The position numbers and the translations under genes were made by a program. The notes beneath the pieces were generated by a model. It did not search any database. It saw nothing but the letters and a program-made list of their open reading frames with translations, and was not told the origin of the DNA. Shown here piece by piece: positions 1 to 10,955 of a stretch of DNA of 64,000 bases (position 1 is the stretch's first letter; the number at the start of each line of letters is the position of its first letter). This DNA comes from Kalmusia sp. IMI 367209 (taxonomy: Eukaryota > Ascomycota > Dothideomycetes > Pleosporales > Didymosphaeriaceae), in NCBI GenBank assembly GCA_027946365.1, contig JAPEUQ010000003.1, forward strand, positions 2,914,001 to 2,978,000, in the 5' to 3' direction.

Positions 1-1
1 T

Positions 2-3000
2 CGTCCTGTAAACTTTTCTGGATTTCCCGAGATAGCTAAAGAATACTACGTACGCTTCTGCAAGATTTTAGGAGACATCACAATTATCTGCGACAATGCT
101 TTTGGGGGACAAGCCGTACTCGACGAGAAATTCTCTCTCCAGACTCCCAAAACTCCCATGTCTGAGGCTTTCAGTTTCGCTCGGAGAGAGGACCAGACTT
201 CGACAGACCCGCGCCAAGGTTTCTATGATCTTTTGCATGTGGCTGTTCAGGCTTTGCCTCGTTGCCTATCGCATCATATTCCATTCAATTCACTAGTAAA
301 TCTGTTATGCACGGGTACAGCTCATGTCCAAGGAAACATTGCAACATCATCTGCACAATCGCTCAAGTCTATTGCACGTCAGTCTTATGCGCAACAAGTC
401 ACCATCGCATTTGCGAGGTTCATCTTTACGTTCGACGACCGTTACTCCACAATGTCAGACGGCGGCATGCTCGGTCCCGGTCATATCGAAAGAACGCTTA
501 AGCTATACGTAGAGCTGCTCCAGATTTGGATAGAGGAGATCAAGGAGAAGACACGCAAAGCTGCGCTAGACACCCCAGATGATGGAGTAGGCAATAGAGG
601 TATCCATCTAGACTTATCCTCGGTCTGGGCTCATGTTGACGAGATCGAATCTCATGGCCTTTTCTTCCTATGCTCGCCTTCACGCCGCGTAAGAGCTTAC
701 GCCGTCACTGTACTACGGCTTATCACAGAATTTGATACAGCGCTCGGCGGTTCTAACACGAGGATCATCGGCGTCATGAAAGGAAGCCCGCAGAAAGTCA
801 TGGATATTGGCGATGAGAAGCTTTCTCTTGCTGAGCGCAGTCGTCTGCAGAGAGGTTTGCGTAAGAGTAACGCGCTTTCTCTTGTCGAACTTTGTAGTAG
901 CGATGATCCGTATGACTCGACACTCTGGTTCAAGGGGTTTCCCAATTTGGTACGCCTTAGTTTCGAGGTCTGTCCATTTGCGGTTACTCTAACTCGAGAC
1001 ATCATCTGCGCTCGCTTGTCGCAAATGCACCGAACCTTGCTCACCATAACAGAAGGGCCCAGAGCCAGTCCTTATTCGACATTTGATACCGGCATGGGCA
1101 AGGCTAATAATCGCATCCTAACGACAGCCCCTGAGATCATTGTAGAGCAATGGAAGCTCTATCTCATATTCGCATTTACGACTCTGACTAACCTCGGAAT
1201 GAATAGCCAGTCCACTTCAGGCCAGTCTGCACAGCATTCAAGAAAGAGTTCGAAGTCGTCACAAAAGAGCTCGAACAAGGTCCACACTGCTGGCGAACTC
1301 TTTTCTAGGGTGTTACCCTTCCTTGCTACCGAGAACTCTGCAGTACGCGACGCAGCTGTCATTGGTTTGGGCTCGATCAACATCAATCTCTATCGCACAT
1401 TATTAGAGTCGTTACATGGTCACGCTGCAGCCTGCGCTGAAGAAGCGAAAACAAGGTTAGGCCAGCACAATCGGACAATCAGCAGTCCACGGCGCAGCCG
1501 ACGAACGGATCATTTAAGAACGGAACTCACTCATGTTTACAAATTGACTTCCCACTTTCTGAAACTACCGGAAGCTTACAATGATGATTGGATCCTTAAT
1601 AATCTCGTAAACTATACGAAAGACCTACGCATATTTCTCAGCGACGCAGAAGTACAGAACGAATGGGGGTTTCAGAAACTTCGTACTCACTACTGCGGTC
1701 TCATAGAAGTGCTGTTCGAAGGAATCAATAAAACCAATGATCCGCTCCAGTGGATGCCTTTCCAAGCCCGCAAAGCCGCCTTTACGTTGATGGAGGAATG
1801 GAGCGGCTACTCTGCCAATCAATCTCAGACCCGACAGCGAGAGGAGCATATGAGAAGATCTATGCTTGACCGCGAGGCGGACATGGGCAGCAAAGGCATC
1901 GCCACTGCTGCGATGGCAATCGAGAAACGGGACCTTCACACCGCCGCTTTGAGCGCCATGGCGGCCCTCTGTGGCGGCCCTGTCAGCATTACAACCGACA
2001 GCAAGGTCGTTCTTCAATTTGATGTACGGCGCATGCTATCATGGATTGACAGCATATTTGAAACGCCCAGCGACAGAACTCATGCAATCGGTCGGAGAGC
2101 GTTGACAAACCTAATCCTCCACAATCGTGAACACTCGTATCTTCTTGAACGCGCCATTGAAATGTGCTATATCTCCAAGTCTTCCAAAGCACTGGAAAGC
2201 TATTTCGAGGTTGTCACCCAAGTCCTCACACAGCGAGAGGACTACACACTTCCATTCTGGAAAGTCCTCAGTGCAGGTCTCTACACTTTGGGCCATGAGA
2301 ACAATGAGCTGCGCATGAAATCTGCGCGTCTATTGCGGACGCTTGAAACGCGCGAACAGAAGAACTCGAAGCTTCAAGATCTCGATATCAGTATATCCGA
2401 CAAAACCATTGCCGTCTACAAACTTGCACAATTTGAGGTATCTCGAAGGCTTTCCCATCAACATTCAGAGCTCGCATTCATGGTCTTTTCCCAATTCTCG
2501 TATTATTTCAAGGAGTTGCAGCCCGATCATCAACGCAACATGGTAGCCGCTATGCTTCCCTGGGTCCAAAGCGTGGAATTACAGATCAATCCAGACGGAG
2601 GCCCTACGGCCAGCTCATACATGCTCTTAGTAAATCTATTCGAGATCACGGTCCGTTGCAGCAGTGCTCTACATAACGAGATCCAGGCTCTGTGGCAGGC
2701 CTTGGCTACGGGACATGGAGGCAACGTGCAGGTAATCTTGAACTTTATCATCAACCTTTGCTTGGACAAGCGGGAACAAAACTTTGTCGACTATTCGAAA
2801 CAGATCGTAGTGCACCTATCGAGCACTCCGTCGGGCGCTAAAGTTGTGGAGGCACTTTTGTTACAGATCAATCCGCGGTCTATGGTGCATGAGAAACGGG
2901 AACCTACTCCTCCACCTCCAGATGCTGTTAACCTCCCATATCTTGCTGACCTCGGCGCCCTGCTGCCCACTAGCAACAAACAGGTGAGTACACCCAGTAA

Positions 3001-5527
3001 ATATATGATTACGTCACAAAGCACTAACGTTGCTCAGTCTGGCTTCGCCCTGGGTCAAATCTGTCTCATATTGCTCGTGGACCTCATGGTCTCACCAGTT
3101 CAACTCGCTAGCGAACATCTCCCCCTTGTTCTTCAAGTCATTTTAGTGCTCTGGGACCACTATACTCCTGTTGTTCAAGACCAGGCGCGAGAAATGCTTG
3201 TTCATCTTATCCACGAGTCCGTCATATCGAAAATTGAGGATGACAGCACGATCGGTATAGATAAAAGTGCTATTGAAGATTTCATCGAAAGCGTACGGCA
3301 GCATGACGCTAAGGTCGTGTGGAACTACGACGACAAGAATGGTAAAGACTCTGAAGACTCGAGCAACAACAGAGTGCCTGAGTCAATGATGCATGTTGCA
3401 GCAGAGGTCCTTGGCTTCTTTTCTCTTGTCAACCCCGGGCTCCGGGAGGCTTGGGGGAAGGTAGCGCTCAACTGGGCGACGTCCTGCCCAGTTCGTCACT
3501 TAGCGTGCCGGTCGTTCCAGCTTTTTCGATGTATATTGAGTACATTGGATCAACCAATGCTTTCTGACATGCTTGCGCGGCTTTCCAATACGATTTCCGA
3601 CGATGAAAGCGACATTCAAACATTCTCGATGGAGATTCTCACAACTTTACGGGCAATCATTGAGGCGCTACAACCGGACGATCTCCTCAAGTATCCACAG
3701 CTCTTCTGGACAACATGTGCCTGTTTGGACACCATACATGAAGGTGAATTCATGGAGAGCATGTTAATGCTAGACAAGCTTTTAGACAAAGTGGATTTGG
3801 GCAATCCCGAAGTCGTGGCTTTTCTAATAAAGAGCCGTCCTCCTAAATGGGAAGGGGAATTCGAAGGTCTCTTCCAGCTTGTATACAAAGGCGTTCGTTC
3901 AAGTATGTGCTTGGAACAGTCATTGCGCCTCCTCGAACGCCTTGTCGTCTTACCTTCAAGTGAGCTTGTGGGCGACGAGAGTCGCCTAACTTTCGCGGTT
4001 CTAGCGAATATGCCGAGATTTTTGCGCGCATTCGAAGACTCCAACAAGGATCCTACAGTTCGCAATAGCGCCGAAGTACTTGCTCAGGTGGCGCACGAGC
4101 ATCAGCTAGACGATCTTGCGTCAACCCTCACTGCTTTTGGAAGAAAGATCTCTCGACAGAGCGAGCAATTTCTAATGCAGATGGTGGACGCCATTGTCGA
4201 ATATTATTTTCCGCAACTTGAATTCGGTAGTCTAGTCTTTCTACTTGGTCTCCTGGCGAATAAGCTCGACTGGTTCAAGATCAACACCATGCAAGTGCTT
4301 ACCCATTTGATCAAAAAGATTGAAATGCGGAAGCCGGAAATAGCACACAGGGGTCCAGATGTAATCTCGCCTTTGTTACGTTTACTTCAAACCGATCTAT
4401 GTGGCTATGCTCTACAGGTGTTAGACTCAGTCATAGATGTGACGGGTGGTCCCCAACCGCCAAATATCGAGAGAGCTCATATCCGTATGAGTATGGCAGG
4501 GTCACACACAAGTCGTGCTTTCAAGAAACAATTCGGGACTACACAATCGCTTTATGGTATTCCCGAGGAAACCGGCTGGTCGATTCCAGTGCCTGCTCAT
4601 CATTCACACCTTACTCGATCGAACGTTCATGCAGTCTTTTACACATGCGGCAACCTTGATGCTGAAGCCGCTGCAGATGTTACCACTCCAAAAATAGAGT
4701 TCCGTCAGGACGAGTTTCCCTTCAGTCCAATTTCCGAATATCGCACAGCAACGATGACATCTGAGGAAACACGTGGCGATAGCCACATTGGTGAACTTGT
4801 TATGAAGCTGGATAGTCTAGACGATTTCTTCGAAGATGACGACGAAAACGAAACTCTAACAGATTTGCCCGACAGCTCCATCTTCGGTACCAGTCGTTAC
4901 GCTAATGGGCTATATGCTCATAGCTCGTTAGACGTTCGGGAAAATCTCTACGATCAGCAGACGGCGCCCATACTTCACAAATCGCTTACACGAAATGGGA
5001 GCGTCAACTCCTTCCAATCCGGCTTCTCAGATGTCAAACTCTCCCCGGCCCGCGACCCCGGCGTAATGAATCCTGCAGCGTTCGGTTCTTTCACTTCAAG
5101 TCAACACCACATTCCGAGCGCCTCAGCCCAACCCGCGCCACACGGACGCCCAGGGCTTCATTCACGCTCAGTGACTTCGCCTTCAGCTCCAACCCAAATA
5201 CAACGGCTTTCTCCAGCACTCTCTTCCTCTGCGCTCGATGAACACGGCGAGCCTTTCTCTGACGACGAATACTCTACTGGTCGAACTATTTCAGCCAGTG
5301 CCAGCACCGATAAACTCAGCATCGAGACTGTGATTGGAGGGTTGAAACAAGACACACGAAGCAAGATTCGAAGTGGAATGAGGAGATTAACCGGCAGTAG
5401 CGGAGATACGAGAGAGCGCGAACGCATGCGCGAAGCAGTCAAGCAGGCACTACAAAAGAGTCCGCAAGTCCCCAAGGTGCCGGATATCTACTTAATACAG
5501 CAAAACCCGAAGAGCGCAGATCCATGA
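2..5527 (+). CDS. Cell morphogenesis scaffold, Tao3/Pag1/Mor2 (Furry) family, 3' part
   Basis: Large HEAT/ARM-like helical protein cut by the window's left edge; the frame is open from base 2 with no start. Exons are 2-2983 and 3038-5527, giving about 1823 residues here. The family scaffolds the NDR kinase of the RAM/MOR network (Cbk1/Orb6) for polarised growth and septation; that role is family knowledge. Visible are long amphipathic repeats, a conserved stretch around GFALGQICLILLVDLMVSP just after the intron, and a Ser-rich acidic C-terminal tail from about base 4800. The 54-nt segment 2984-3037 has a GTGAGT donor, a CTAAC branch site and a CAG acceptor. It keeps frame without a stop and would insert 18 residues that I do not expect in the family, so I call it an intron. 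The N-terminal part lies outside the window. Confidence 0.9.
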   Translation, partial: RPVNFSGFPEIAKEYYVRFCKILGDITIICDNAFGGQAVLDEKFSLQTPKTPMSEAFSFARREDQTSTDPRQGFYDLLHVAVQALPRCLSHHIPFNSLVNLLCTGTAHVQGNIATSSAQSLKSIARQSYAQQVTIAFARFIFTFDDRYSTMSDGGMLGPGHIERTLKLYVELLQIWIEEIKEKTRKAALDTPDDGVGNRGIHLDLSSVWAHVDEIESHGLFFLCSPSRRVRAYAVTVLRLITEFDTALGGSNTRIIGVMKGSPQKVMDIGDEKLSLAERSRLQRGLRKSNALSLVELCSSDDPYDSTLWFKGFPNLVRLSFEVCPFAVTLTRDIICARLSQMHRTLLTITEGPRASPYSTFDTGMGKANNRILTTAPEIIVEQWKLYLIFAFTTLTNLGMNSQSTSGQSAQHSRKSSKSSQKSSNKVHTAGELFSRVLPFLATENSAVRDAAVIGLGSININLYRTLLESLHGHAAACAEEAKTRLGQHNRTISSPRRSRRTDHLRTELTHVYKLTSHFLKLPEAYNDDWILNNLVNYTKDLRIFLSDAEVQNEWGFQKLRTHYCGLIEVLFEGINKTNDPLQWMPFQARKAAFTLMEEWSGYSANQSQTRQREEHMRRSMLDREADMGSKGIATAAMAIEKRDLHTAALSAMAALCGGPVSITTDSKVVLQFDVRRMLSWIDSIFETPSDRTHAIGRRALTNLILHNREHSYLLERAIEMCYISKSSKALESYFEVVTQVLTQREDYTLPFWKVLSAGLYTLGHENNELRMKSARLLRTLETREQKNSKLQDLDISISDKTIAVYKLAQFEVSRRLSHQHSELAFMVFSQFSYYFKELQPDHQRNMVAAMLPWVQSVELQINPDGGPTASSYMLLVNLFEITVRCSSALHNEIQALWQALATGHGGNVQVILNFIINLCLDKREQNFVDYSKQIVVHLSSTPSGAKVVEALLLQINPRSMVHEKREPTPPPPDAVNLPYLADLGALLPTSNKQVSTPSKYMITSQSTNVAQSGFALGQICLILLVDLMVSPVQLASEHLPLVLQVILVLWDHYTPVVQDQAREMLVHLIHESVISKIEDDSTIGIDKSAIEDFIESVRQHDAKVVWNYDDKNGKDSEDSSNNRVPESMMHVAAEVLGFFSLVNPGLREAWGKVALNWATSCPVRHLACRSFQLFRCILSTLDQPMLSDMLARLSNTISDDESDIQTFSMEILTTLRAIIEALQPDDLLKYPQLFWTTCACLDTIHEGEFMESMLMLDKLLDKVDLGNPEVVAFLIKSRPPKWEGEFEGLFQLVYKGVRSSMCLEQSLRLLERLVVLPSSELVGDESRLTFAVLANMPRFLRAFEDSNKDPTVRNSAEVLAQVAHEHQLDDLASTLTAFGRKISRQSEQFLMQMVDAIVEYYFPQLEFGSLVFLLGLLANKLDWFKINTMQVLTHLIKKIEMRKPEIAHRGPDVISPLLRLLQTDLCGYALQVLDSVIDVTGGPQPPNIERAHIRMSMAGSHTSRAFKKQFGTTQSLYGIPEETGWSIPVPAHHSHLTRSNVHAVFYTCGNLDAEAAADVTTPKIEFRQDEFPFSPISEYRTATMTSEETRGDSHIGELVMKLDSLDDFFEDDDENETLTDLPDSSIFGTSRYANGLYAHSSLDVRENLYDQQTAPILHKSLTRNGSVNSFQSGFSDVKLSPARDPGVMNPAAFGSFTSSQHHIPSASAQPAPHGRPGLHSRSVTSPSAPTQIQRLSPALSSSALDEHGEPFSDDEYSTGRTISASASTDKLSIETVIGGLKQDTRSKIRSGMRRLTGSSGDTRERERMREAVKQALQKSPQVPKVPDIYLIQQNPKSADP
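2984..3037 (+). other. In-frame 54-nt intron in the Tao3-like gene
   Basis: GTGAGT donor at 2984, CACTAAC branch site near 3022-3028, CAG acceptor ending 3037. The length is a multiple of three with no stop, so retention would give an 18-residue insertion. Confidence 0.82.
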
Positions 5528-6686
5528 GCAGTAGTCATATAAAAATAGATTGGTACCTCGGAGTTTTGGTAGGTAAAGATGTTTATGTATGTACGACACA
5601 ACATGTGGTGTTAGTTTGGAGTTGTTTAACGAGAATGATTATATGTGGGATGAATGGCCACACATTTTTTTCTTCGATCGGGATGCATGCGGATAGATAC
5701 CAACACTCTTTTCGAGATACCAAATCATTAATGCAAAACGAGCCTTCGGATGGATGCCATAGCTAATTAAACGTTTGCATAGCGAGTGAACAAGCAACAT
5801 TATGTTAAAGGATCTTTCGGAACGTTATGCAGAAGTATGGCAACTTCCATCGAGACTTTGTAATACTGCTGCCTAGAAAATCAATCAAGATGCGTTGGCG
5901 CGCACTGTTATCTACGACTAAGACTACGTACGACTTAGACCTAGACCCTCGTGAGTACATGACAAGATATTAAGTTTTGGTCATACTAGAATCTATACAG
6001 CTGTAGAGTTCCCACTACTCTTTGTGCCTGCTTTGGCTGCTACCCGGAATTTTCTTCTTGAATGGGACTATTTAAGAGGTTAATTATTGACAGAAAGTGG
6101 GAATCAATACATGAATGAATGTGAATACGAAAGGCTTCACTTAAATATGCCACTAAACCCTAACCTACAGTTTATTCTACTATAGATACACTAGTGTTGA
6201 ACTACGTAAAGGCATACCCAGGTAGGTAATGTACTCAATACAGGCAGACAAAGATAGCAGGTTTCCCTCCTGCTAGTTTACTATGTTGCGTGCGATGGCT
6301 GGTATACTATAGATATAGTATCCTGAAAGAAAATGCATTGCTGTACACTACACACTAAACACATGACCAAAAGTATACTTATTCTATGGGATGATATCTG
6401 ATAGTCAACCCGTTCAGGGAAGCGCTCCCCAGGTCCAAACCGGATTAGGCTAGCCTCTTTAACTTTATACAGCGGCAGTGTTATCTAGCTCTCCTCCTAC
6501 GATCAAACGCATCATTCCTCATATCACATGACTAAACAACTCCTGATACACGCTTCAGCTAGGGCCCTGATATTAGTTTACGGGTTATCTGGAGTAAGAT
6601 GCCAAGATGACCCACCTTGACGTTACAGAATTATTATAAGACACGTGTACCTCAACGAAGTCAATTGTATCGGTCTGGTACAGCCA
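5528..6686. other. Intergenic, no gene seen
   Basis: Holds the 3' end of the Tao3-like gene and the promoter of the SET-domain gene. Moderately A+T-rich with scattered TATA-like runs. Only short shadow ORFs and no repeat or RNA gene that I can support. Confidence 0.6.
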
Positions 6687-7925
6687 ATGAATTACACTAT
6701 CATCAAAATGATTTCCCGCGCTATTATCCTATTGTTTTGTAGCTATTTTGCCCTCTCCATCGCAAGCTTCTCAACTGAACCCCAATGCCACGCCCGACAA
6801 AAAGGCTTGCTCTTCGACCGGCACCCCATATGCGCACGCAACGCTCAACCTGAACCCCGGGGTACTGAGCCAAGTTGGAATAGGGCATGGCGACGTCCGC
6901 CACTTTGCTCTACCGGCCGTCCAAGACGATACTGCACGCACACGATCTCCCACTACCGAGCCAACCGAGGACTCAGCATCATTAGCACTCCAGAAGCGGC
7001 ACGCTCGGCGGCAAAAGCACGCCAACATGCTCAGCAAATGCCTTATTACGACCGTGAAGATTGGTACGAGATACGCGACATACCCGGAAAGGGCAAAGGC
7101 GTTATCGCGAGACGCAAAATCCGAAAGGGCTCTATCATAATGCTCGATTCCCCGGGTATCATCGCCAGTGCGCAATTACCAATGCACGTTGCGCCTGTTG
7201 AGGGCTTTGAGCTATTCGAAGGCTCTGTACAGATGTTGTTAGAAAAAGATAGGGATGACATTCTCGCACTAGATGGACGTCCCGATGTTTACGATATATT
7301 ACAGACCAATGCTTTCTCTTGTCGATTTGACGACGGAGGGATGGGAGACGAGTACTTGTGTCTATTTCCGCTCGTGTCTCGCATCAATCACGCGTGTCGT
7401 CCGAATGCGAATGTGAAGTTTATCCCGCGGACGCTGCTGATGGAGATCAGAGCCCTGCGGGGTATTCTCCCAGGCGAGGAAATCAATACTTCGTATGGTA
7501 AGGTAGAGTTGAAGTATGCGGAGCGCCAAGATCTGTACCGAAACAACTGGAAGTTCGTGTGTACCTGCGATCTTTGCACCGCCGGCGAAAGCGCCATCGC
7601 GGAGAATGATCGGCGACGCGAGCGCTTTGCACAGCTGAGGCGAAAGTTGAACTCTTTGACGGCGGAGACGTACGATGTGCAGCGAGTCATTGCATGGGAG
7701 AAGGAGGTTTTTGAGATAAGCGAACAGGAAGGCTTCGAAGTGATCGTTACAGAGGACATGGAGCGCATGGCATATGTATATGCCGGACTTGGGAAGCGCA
7801 AGGATGCCATATTGTGGGCAGAGAAAGCGAAGGATAATCTCCTACGGTGGTCAATCGAAGAAAACAGTGTTGATGATAATCTTCAGAGAATAGAAGAACT
7901 ACTGGTGGAGTTGGGTAGTTCGTAG
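6687..7925 (+). CDS. SET-domain protein with N-terminal signal peptide or anchor
   Basis: Single exon, 412 residues from ATG 6687; a second in-frame ATG at 6708 gives MISRAIILLF..., also a good hydrophobic leader. The leader (about residues 5-27) is followed by a Cys-containing region with YCTHT and GLSIISTPE, as in Pezizomycotina SET proteins. The SET domain starts near YEIRDIPGKGKGV and contains the substrate-pocket motif NHACRPNANV, the GEEINTSYG block and a post-SET-like CTCDLC. A helical tail follows. This is a SMYD/SET5-like lysine methyltransferase family by domain, but targeting to the secretory pathway would be unusual for a histone methyltransferase; the substrate is unknown. It converges on the surface-protein gene 267 bp downstream. 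Confidence 0.82.
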   Translation: MNYTIIKMISRAIILLFCSYFALSIASFSTEPQCHARQKGLLFDRHPICARNAQPEPRGTEPSWNRAWRRPPLCSTGRPRRYCTHTISHYRANRGLSIISTPEAARSAAKARQHAQQMPYYDREDWYEIRDIPGKGKGVIARRKIRKGSIIMLDSPGIIASAQLPMHVAPVEGFELFEGSVQMLLEKDRDDILALDGRPDVYDILQTNAFSCRFDDGGMGDEYLCLFPLVSRINHACRPNANVKFIPRTLLMEIRALRGILPGEEINTSYGKVELKYAERQDLYRNNWKFVCTCDLCTAGESAIAENDRRRERFAQLRRKLNSLTAETYDVQRVIAWEKEVFEISEQEGFEVIVTEDMERMAYVYAGLGKRKDAILWAEKAKDNLLRWSIEENSVDDNLQRIEELLVELGSS

Positions 7926-8192
7926 GCAGTGCTTCTACGAAGAGTGTCGTCGATGGGATAGCTCGTTTTTATGCTGAGTATGTAAGTTGAACTATCTAGC
8001 GCTGAAAGTCAAGTCTTCGTAATGGAGTATTTGTTATTATATCTCAACTAATAGTAGTACATCTTCCTAGCTAGAACATCATTATCCATGTCCATACCTC
8101 ATTAACTAAAGTACAGTATAGCAAAACAGGTCCTACACCACTCATTATATCGTACATCACACTCTTCCGCTGTTGGCACACCAGCACTCTTT

Positions 8193-9147
8193 CTACTTTC
8201 CAATATACCTAACTTCCGCTTCCTTCTCCACTGGGTCCCTCCCACCATCTGCCTCCACCACCGTACTCCTCGAACTCATGCCCGTTCCATACGTGCCCCA
8301 CGCCGTCGTTGCAAACTGTGCCTCGTAGTGCTCTTTCAGTTTTCGTTGCTTCTTCTCTTTCTGGGCGAGGTACAAAATGACGCCGAGTAAACCGAAAATA
8401 GCGGCGCCGAACACGCCGCCTAGGGCACCGCCGACCACGGCAGTATGACGTTTTTCTATCTCGCAGGAGGAAGGCGCTGATATTGGGGTGACGGAAGAGG
8501 TTGCTGACGTGAGAACTTCCGTAAGTAAGGCGGTTGATGATCTGGATGGCGAAGAGGAGGTAGAGGCCGAGGACGTCATGGTAGGTTTTCGTGTGGAAGA
8601 AGCGCCGGCTGTGGATGTTTCGAATTGGAATGCGCCCAAGAACTTTGTATTCACCTTGGGCGCGGTGGCGTTAGCGCAGCAATTCTTATGGTCATTTACA
8701 GCCCGACAGCAATAGGTTCCGTAGTCGCACATTTGAACGTTCCATGCAGAGACTTTGGGGCCGTTATCGAAATCATCTCGAGCTACGATTATTGTCAGCT
8801 CCGTTGCTTTCGACCATTTTCGAAAACTCAGGGAGAAGCTTACCGTCCGGACACATTTTTGGACAGGACGGGTCCATGCCTGTTGGATCGGTGCATCCGT
8901 TTTGCCATATGGTGCCCATATATTCGTCGTTGGTGGCCATACAAAGACCGTTGGAAAGACATAGATCGACGGAGCCAGCAGGGCGATTAATAGCACAGCA
9001 GCCACTGTGTTTGGCGCTTGGATTGCAAGGCCCATATGTTCCATCCAGTTGAGTACCGTTAAGCGTATAACATTTCCGCTCTGCTGTTGTCGATTGCAGA
9101 AGAAGAGAGGCGACAAGAAAAGAACGGAGAGAATAGATGAAGAACAT
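8193..9147 (-). CDS. Cys-rich cell-surface protein with one TM segment
   Basis: Two exons on the minus strand: 9147-8844 and 8782-8193 (297 residues). The 61-nt intron has a GTAAGC donor, a GCTGACAA branch site and a TAG acceptor; joining restores CPDARDDFDNG and one continuous Cys-rich ectodomain. Order: signal peptide MFFIYSLRSFLVASLLL, ectodomain with about a dozen Cys (SGCCAINRP, YCCRA, NCCANA), a Ser/Thr-rich stalk, a TM span with many Gly (AVVGGALGGVFGAAIFGLLG), then a Lys/Arg-rich cytoplasmic tail. The layout resembles fungal wall-stress sensor or adhesin-like proteins, but I cannot assign a named family. A TTG upstream at 9219 opens the same frame; the ATG at 9147 is preferred because it starts directly with the leader. 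Confidence 0.8.
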
Positions 9148-10296
9148 TATTAGGTGTATTAATAGATCACAGCGAGTGTGTATGAAAAAGAAGACGTTGA
9201 GAAGACGCAGCAAAGCCAAAAACGAACGTAAGTCCTAGAACAAGGAGGACGATGGCAGAATTACCTTCTGAACAACAACAGCAACAGCTCGCGGGCGGGC
9301 TCCCTCGCATGATATTAGTCCTCTTTACGACACCAAACGAAATTACGTCCTCAGCCCTGTGTGTAACGACAGGTGTAAACCTTAACCTTGCGCAGGCGGT
9401 GCTACGGGGATCCCCCAGCGGAGGTTTGATAATGTGTTTCAACTGGCGAGGGGCCTCGTCCTCTACCCGCATCGCTACACTACATTGATCGGACTTGTGC
9501 AACATAACGACAATTAGGCCTAGCCAAGCGCCGAGTTTGCGGTAGCGATCTTCATGGGGCTACGGATTGTTGCGGGAGGCGGCCTAGTGGGGGTGAAGTC
9601 CGCGAATAGTGGGTTGGCGTGGCTAAGTCAAAGAAGTCCGATTGGGTCGAAAAACATTTGAACTCACTCACCTCGCGAGATGAAATCGATCGCAGGGACG
9701 GGATAAGGTGCAGTCACAATCTACTATGACGGGTAAATGGAAGAGATGAGATGGTGGTTTGTGGTGCTGGGCAGCTGTTATGGCATGAATTTGGCATGCA
9801 CGTGTCGAGCCAAGGTAGGGTTGCGGCGAAGATTCATTGGACGGCGTCTGTGCGTTCGTATCTCAGCCACAGAATGTACAAGGTTACTCCTTCCTACTCG
9901 TGAGCCAGGTGTTTCCCAAACAGTCTAGAGACGTCTTCGTCTACTGCACATCACTAAATTAAGAACAAACACCACACCTCGTGTGTTTGATGAGAAAGTA
10001 AGGGATGTCCTACTAAACACAAGCTACAGTTTCTCTCCACTTTGGTCCCTTGTTGCCCGCGTACCAGCACGTGAGCAGCGAGGACTTTCTTCAGGAGGCA
10101 GTTAAACAAACTATTTGTCAGAAATGGCACTTGTGAGCGTGGGTGTACGGCGTAATTCTAGCATGTCGCCGTGTCCATTCTCAATGTCAATTTCTGACGT
10201 CATGATTTAAGCCATCAACTACCGTCTGAAGATGCAATCCGCACCTTTCGTAACAATCACACATTTCCTCCAAGAACGCCTACTTCTATCTTCATC
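9148..10296. other. Divergent intergenic region
   Basis: Shared upstream region of the surface-protein gene (minus) and the NTF2-like gene (plus). Contains a short CAA/CAG-rich patch near 9270-9290. Short ORFs here lack family similarity and look non-coding. Confidence 0.6.
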
Positions 10297-10955
10297 ATGT
10301 CGGGACCACGAGCCGAAACACTGGTGCATAACTACGAGAAACGGCCCGACCCAGTCGAGCTCACATCAAACCCTGACGCTTCAAAGAACAACTCAACAGG
10401 TGTTGACTACGAGCCGCATCCCGAAAAGTCAATTGAGCTAGAGCCGGAGCGCCAGCACATCGTCCAGTCAATTTGCAATCTTTACTCTGGCAGTGCGAGA
10501 GAGGAAGATATGCGGGTGTATGCGGAGGAATCAATCTACGATGACCCATGGAGCTTTTGCGATACACGGTACAAGATTGCAGGCCAATGGTATGGTAAGT
10601 ATATCTTTCTTCCTGTATTCCTACCTTTTATCCCAAGTATTGATATGACGAAGGTATACCCAAAATTATGGCCAAGTCACAGACCATCAAGACGGAGGTC
10701 GTATCTAACCAGAAAGACGAAATTATCTTCAAGCTCCAGCAAGAATACACGCCAAAACCGTTACCCATTGCAAAAAAGGTCAATTCATTGGTTACGCTCA
10801 CGTTAGATGAGCAAGGTAAAGTAAAGTATCACAAAGACCTGTGGAACGAGAAGGACTATAGTCATGAGGGGTTGGGGAAAGTTTTCAAGACGTTGAACGG
10901 CGATTATTTGACGAAGATCACGAAGCCTCCCGGGGAGCTTGGGCCCACGAAATAG
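10297..10955 (+). CDS. Small conserved NTF2/SnoaL-fold-like protein
   Basis: Exons 10297-10594 and 10654-10955, 199 residues. The 59-nt intron starts GTAAGT and ends GACGAAG; joining gives AGQWYGIPKIMAKS in one frame. The N-terminal 50 residues are polar. After them EPERQHIVQSICNLYSG, EEDMRVYAEESIYDDPWSF and the C-terminal sheet-like segments match the pattern of NTF2-like (SnoaL/DUF2358-type) domains: an early helix, then a strand with D-DP-W. No catalytic residue can be named. The function is unknown; many members are orphan cytosolic proteins. It converges with the small secreted protein gene 406 bp away. Confidence 0.78.

Noticed and set aside
6748..7140. Second open frame (130 codons) overlapping the N-terminal part of the SET gene
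   Set aside because: It starts with TTG and has no motif, while the main frame in the same stretch reads PPLC, YCTHT and GLSIISTPE, which fit the SET family. Judged a shadow.
9252..9488. ORF with a Gln run (QQQQQ) upstream of the surface protein
   Set aside because: Lies in the divergent promoter region, CAA/CAG patch only, no conserved part.
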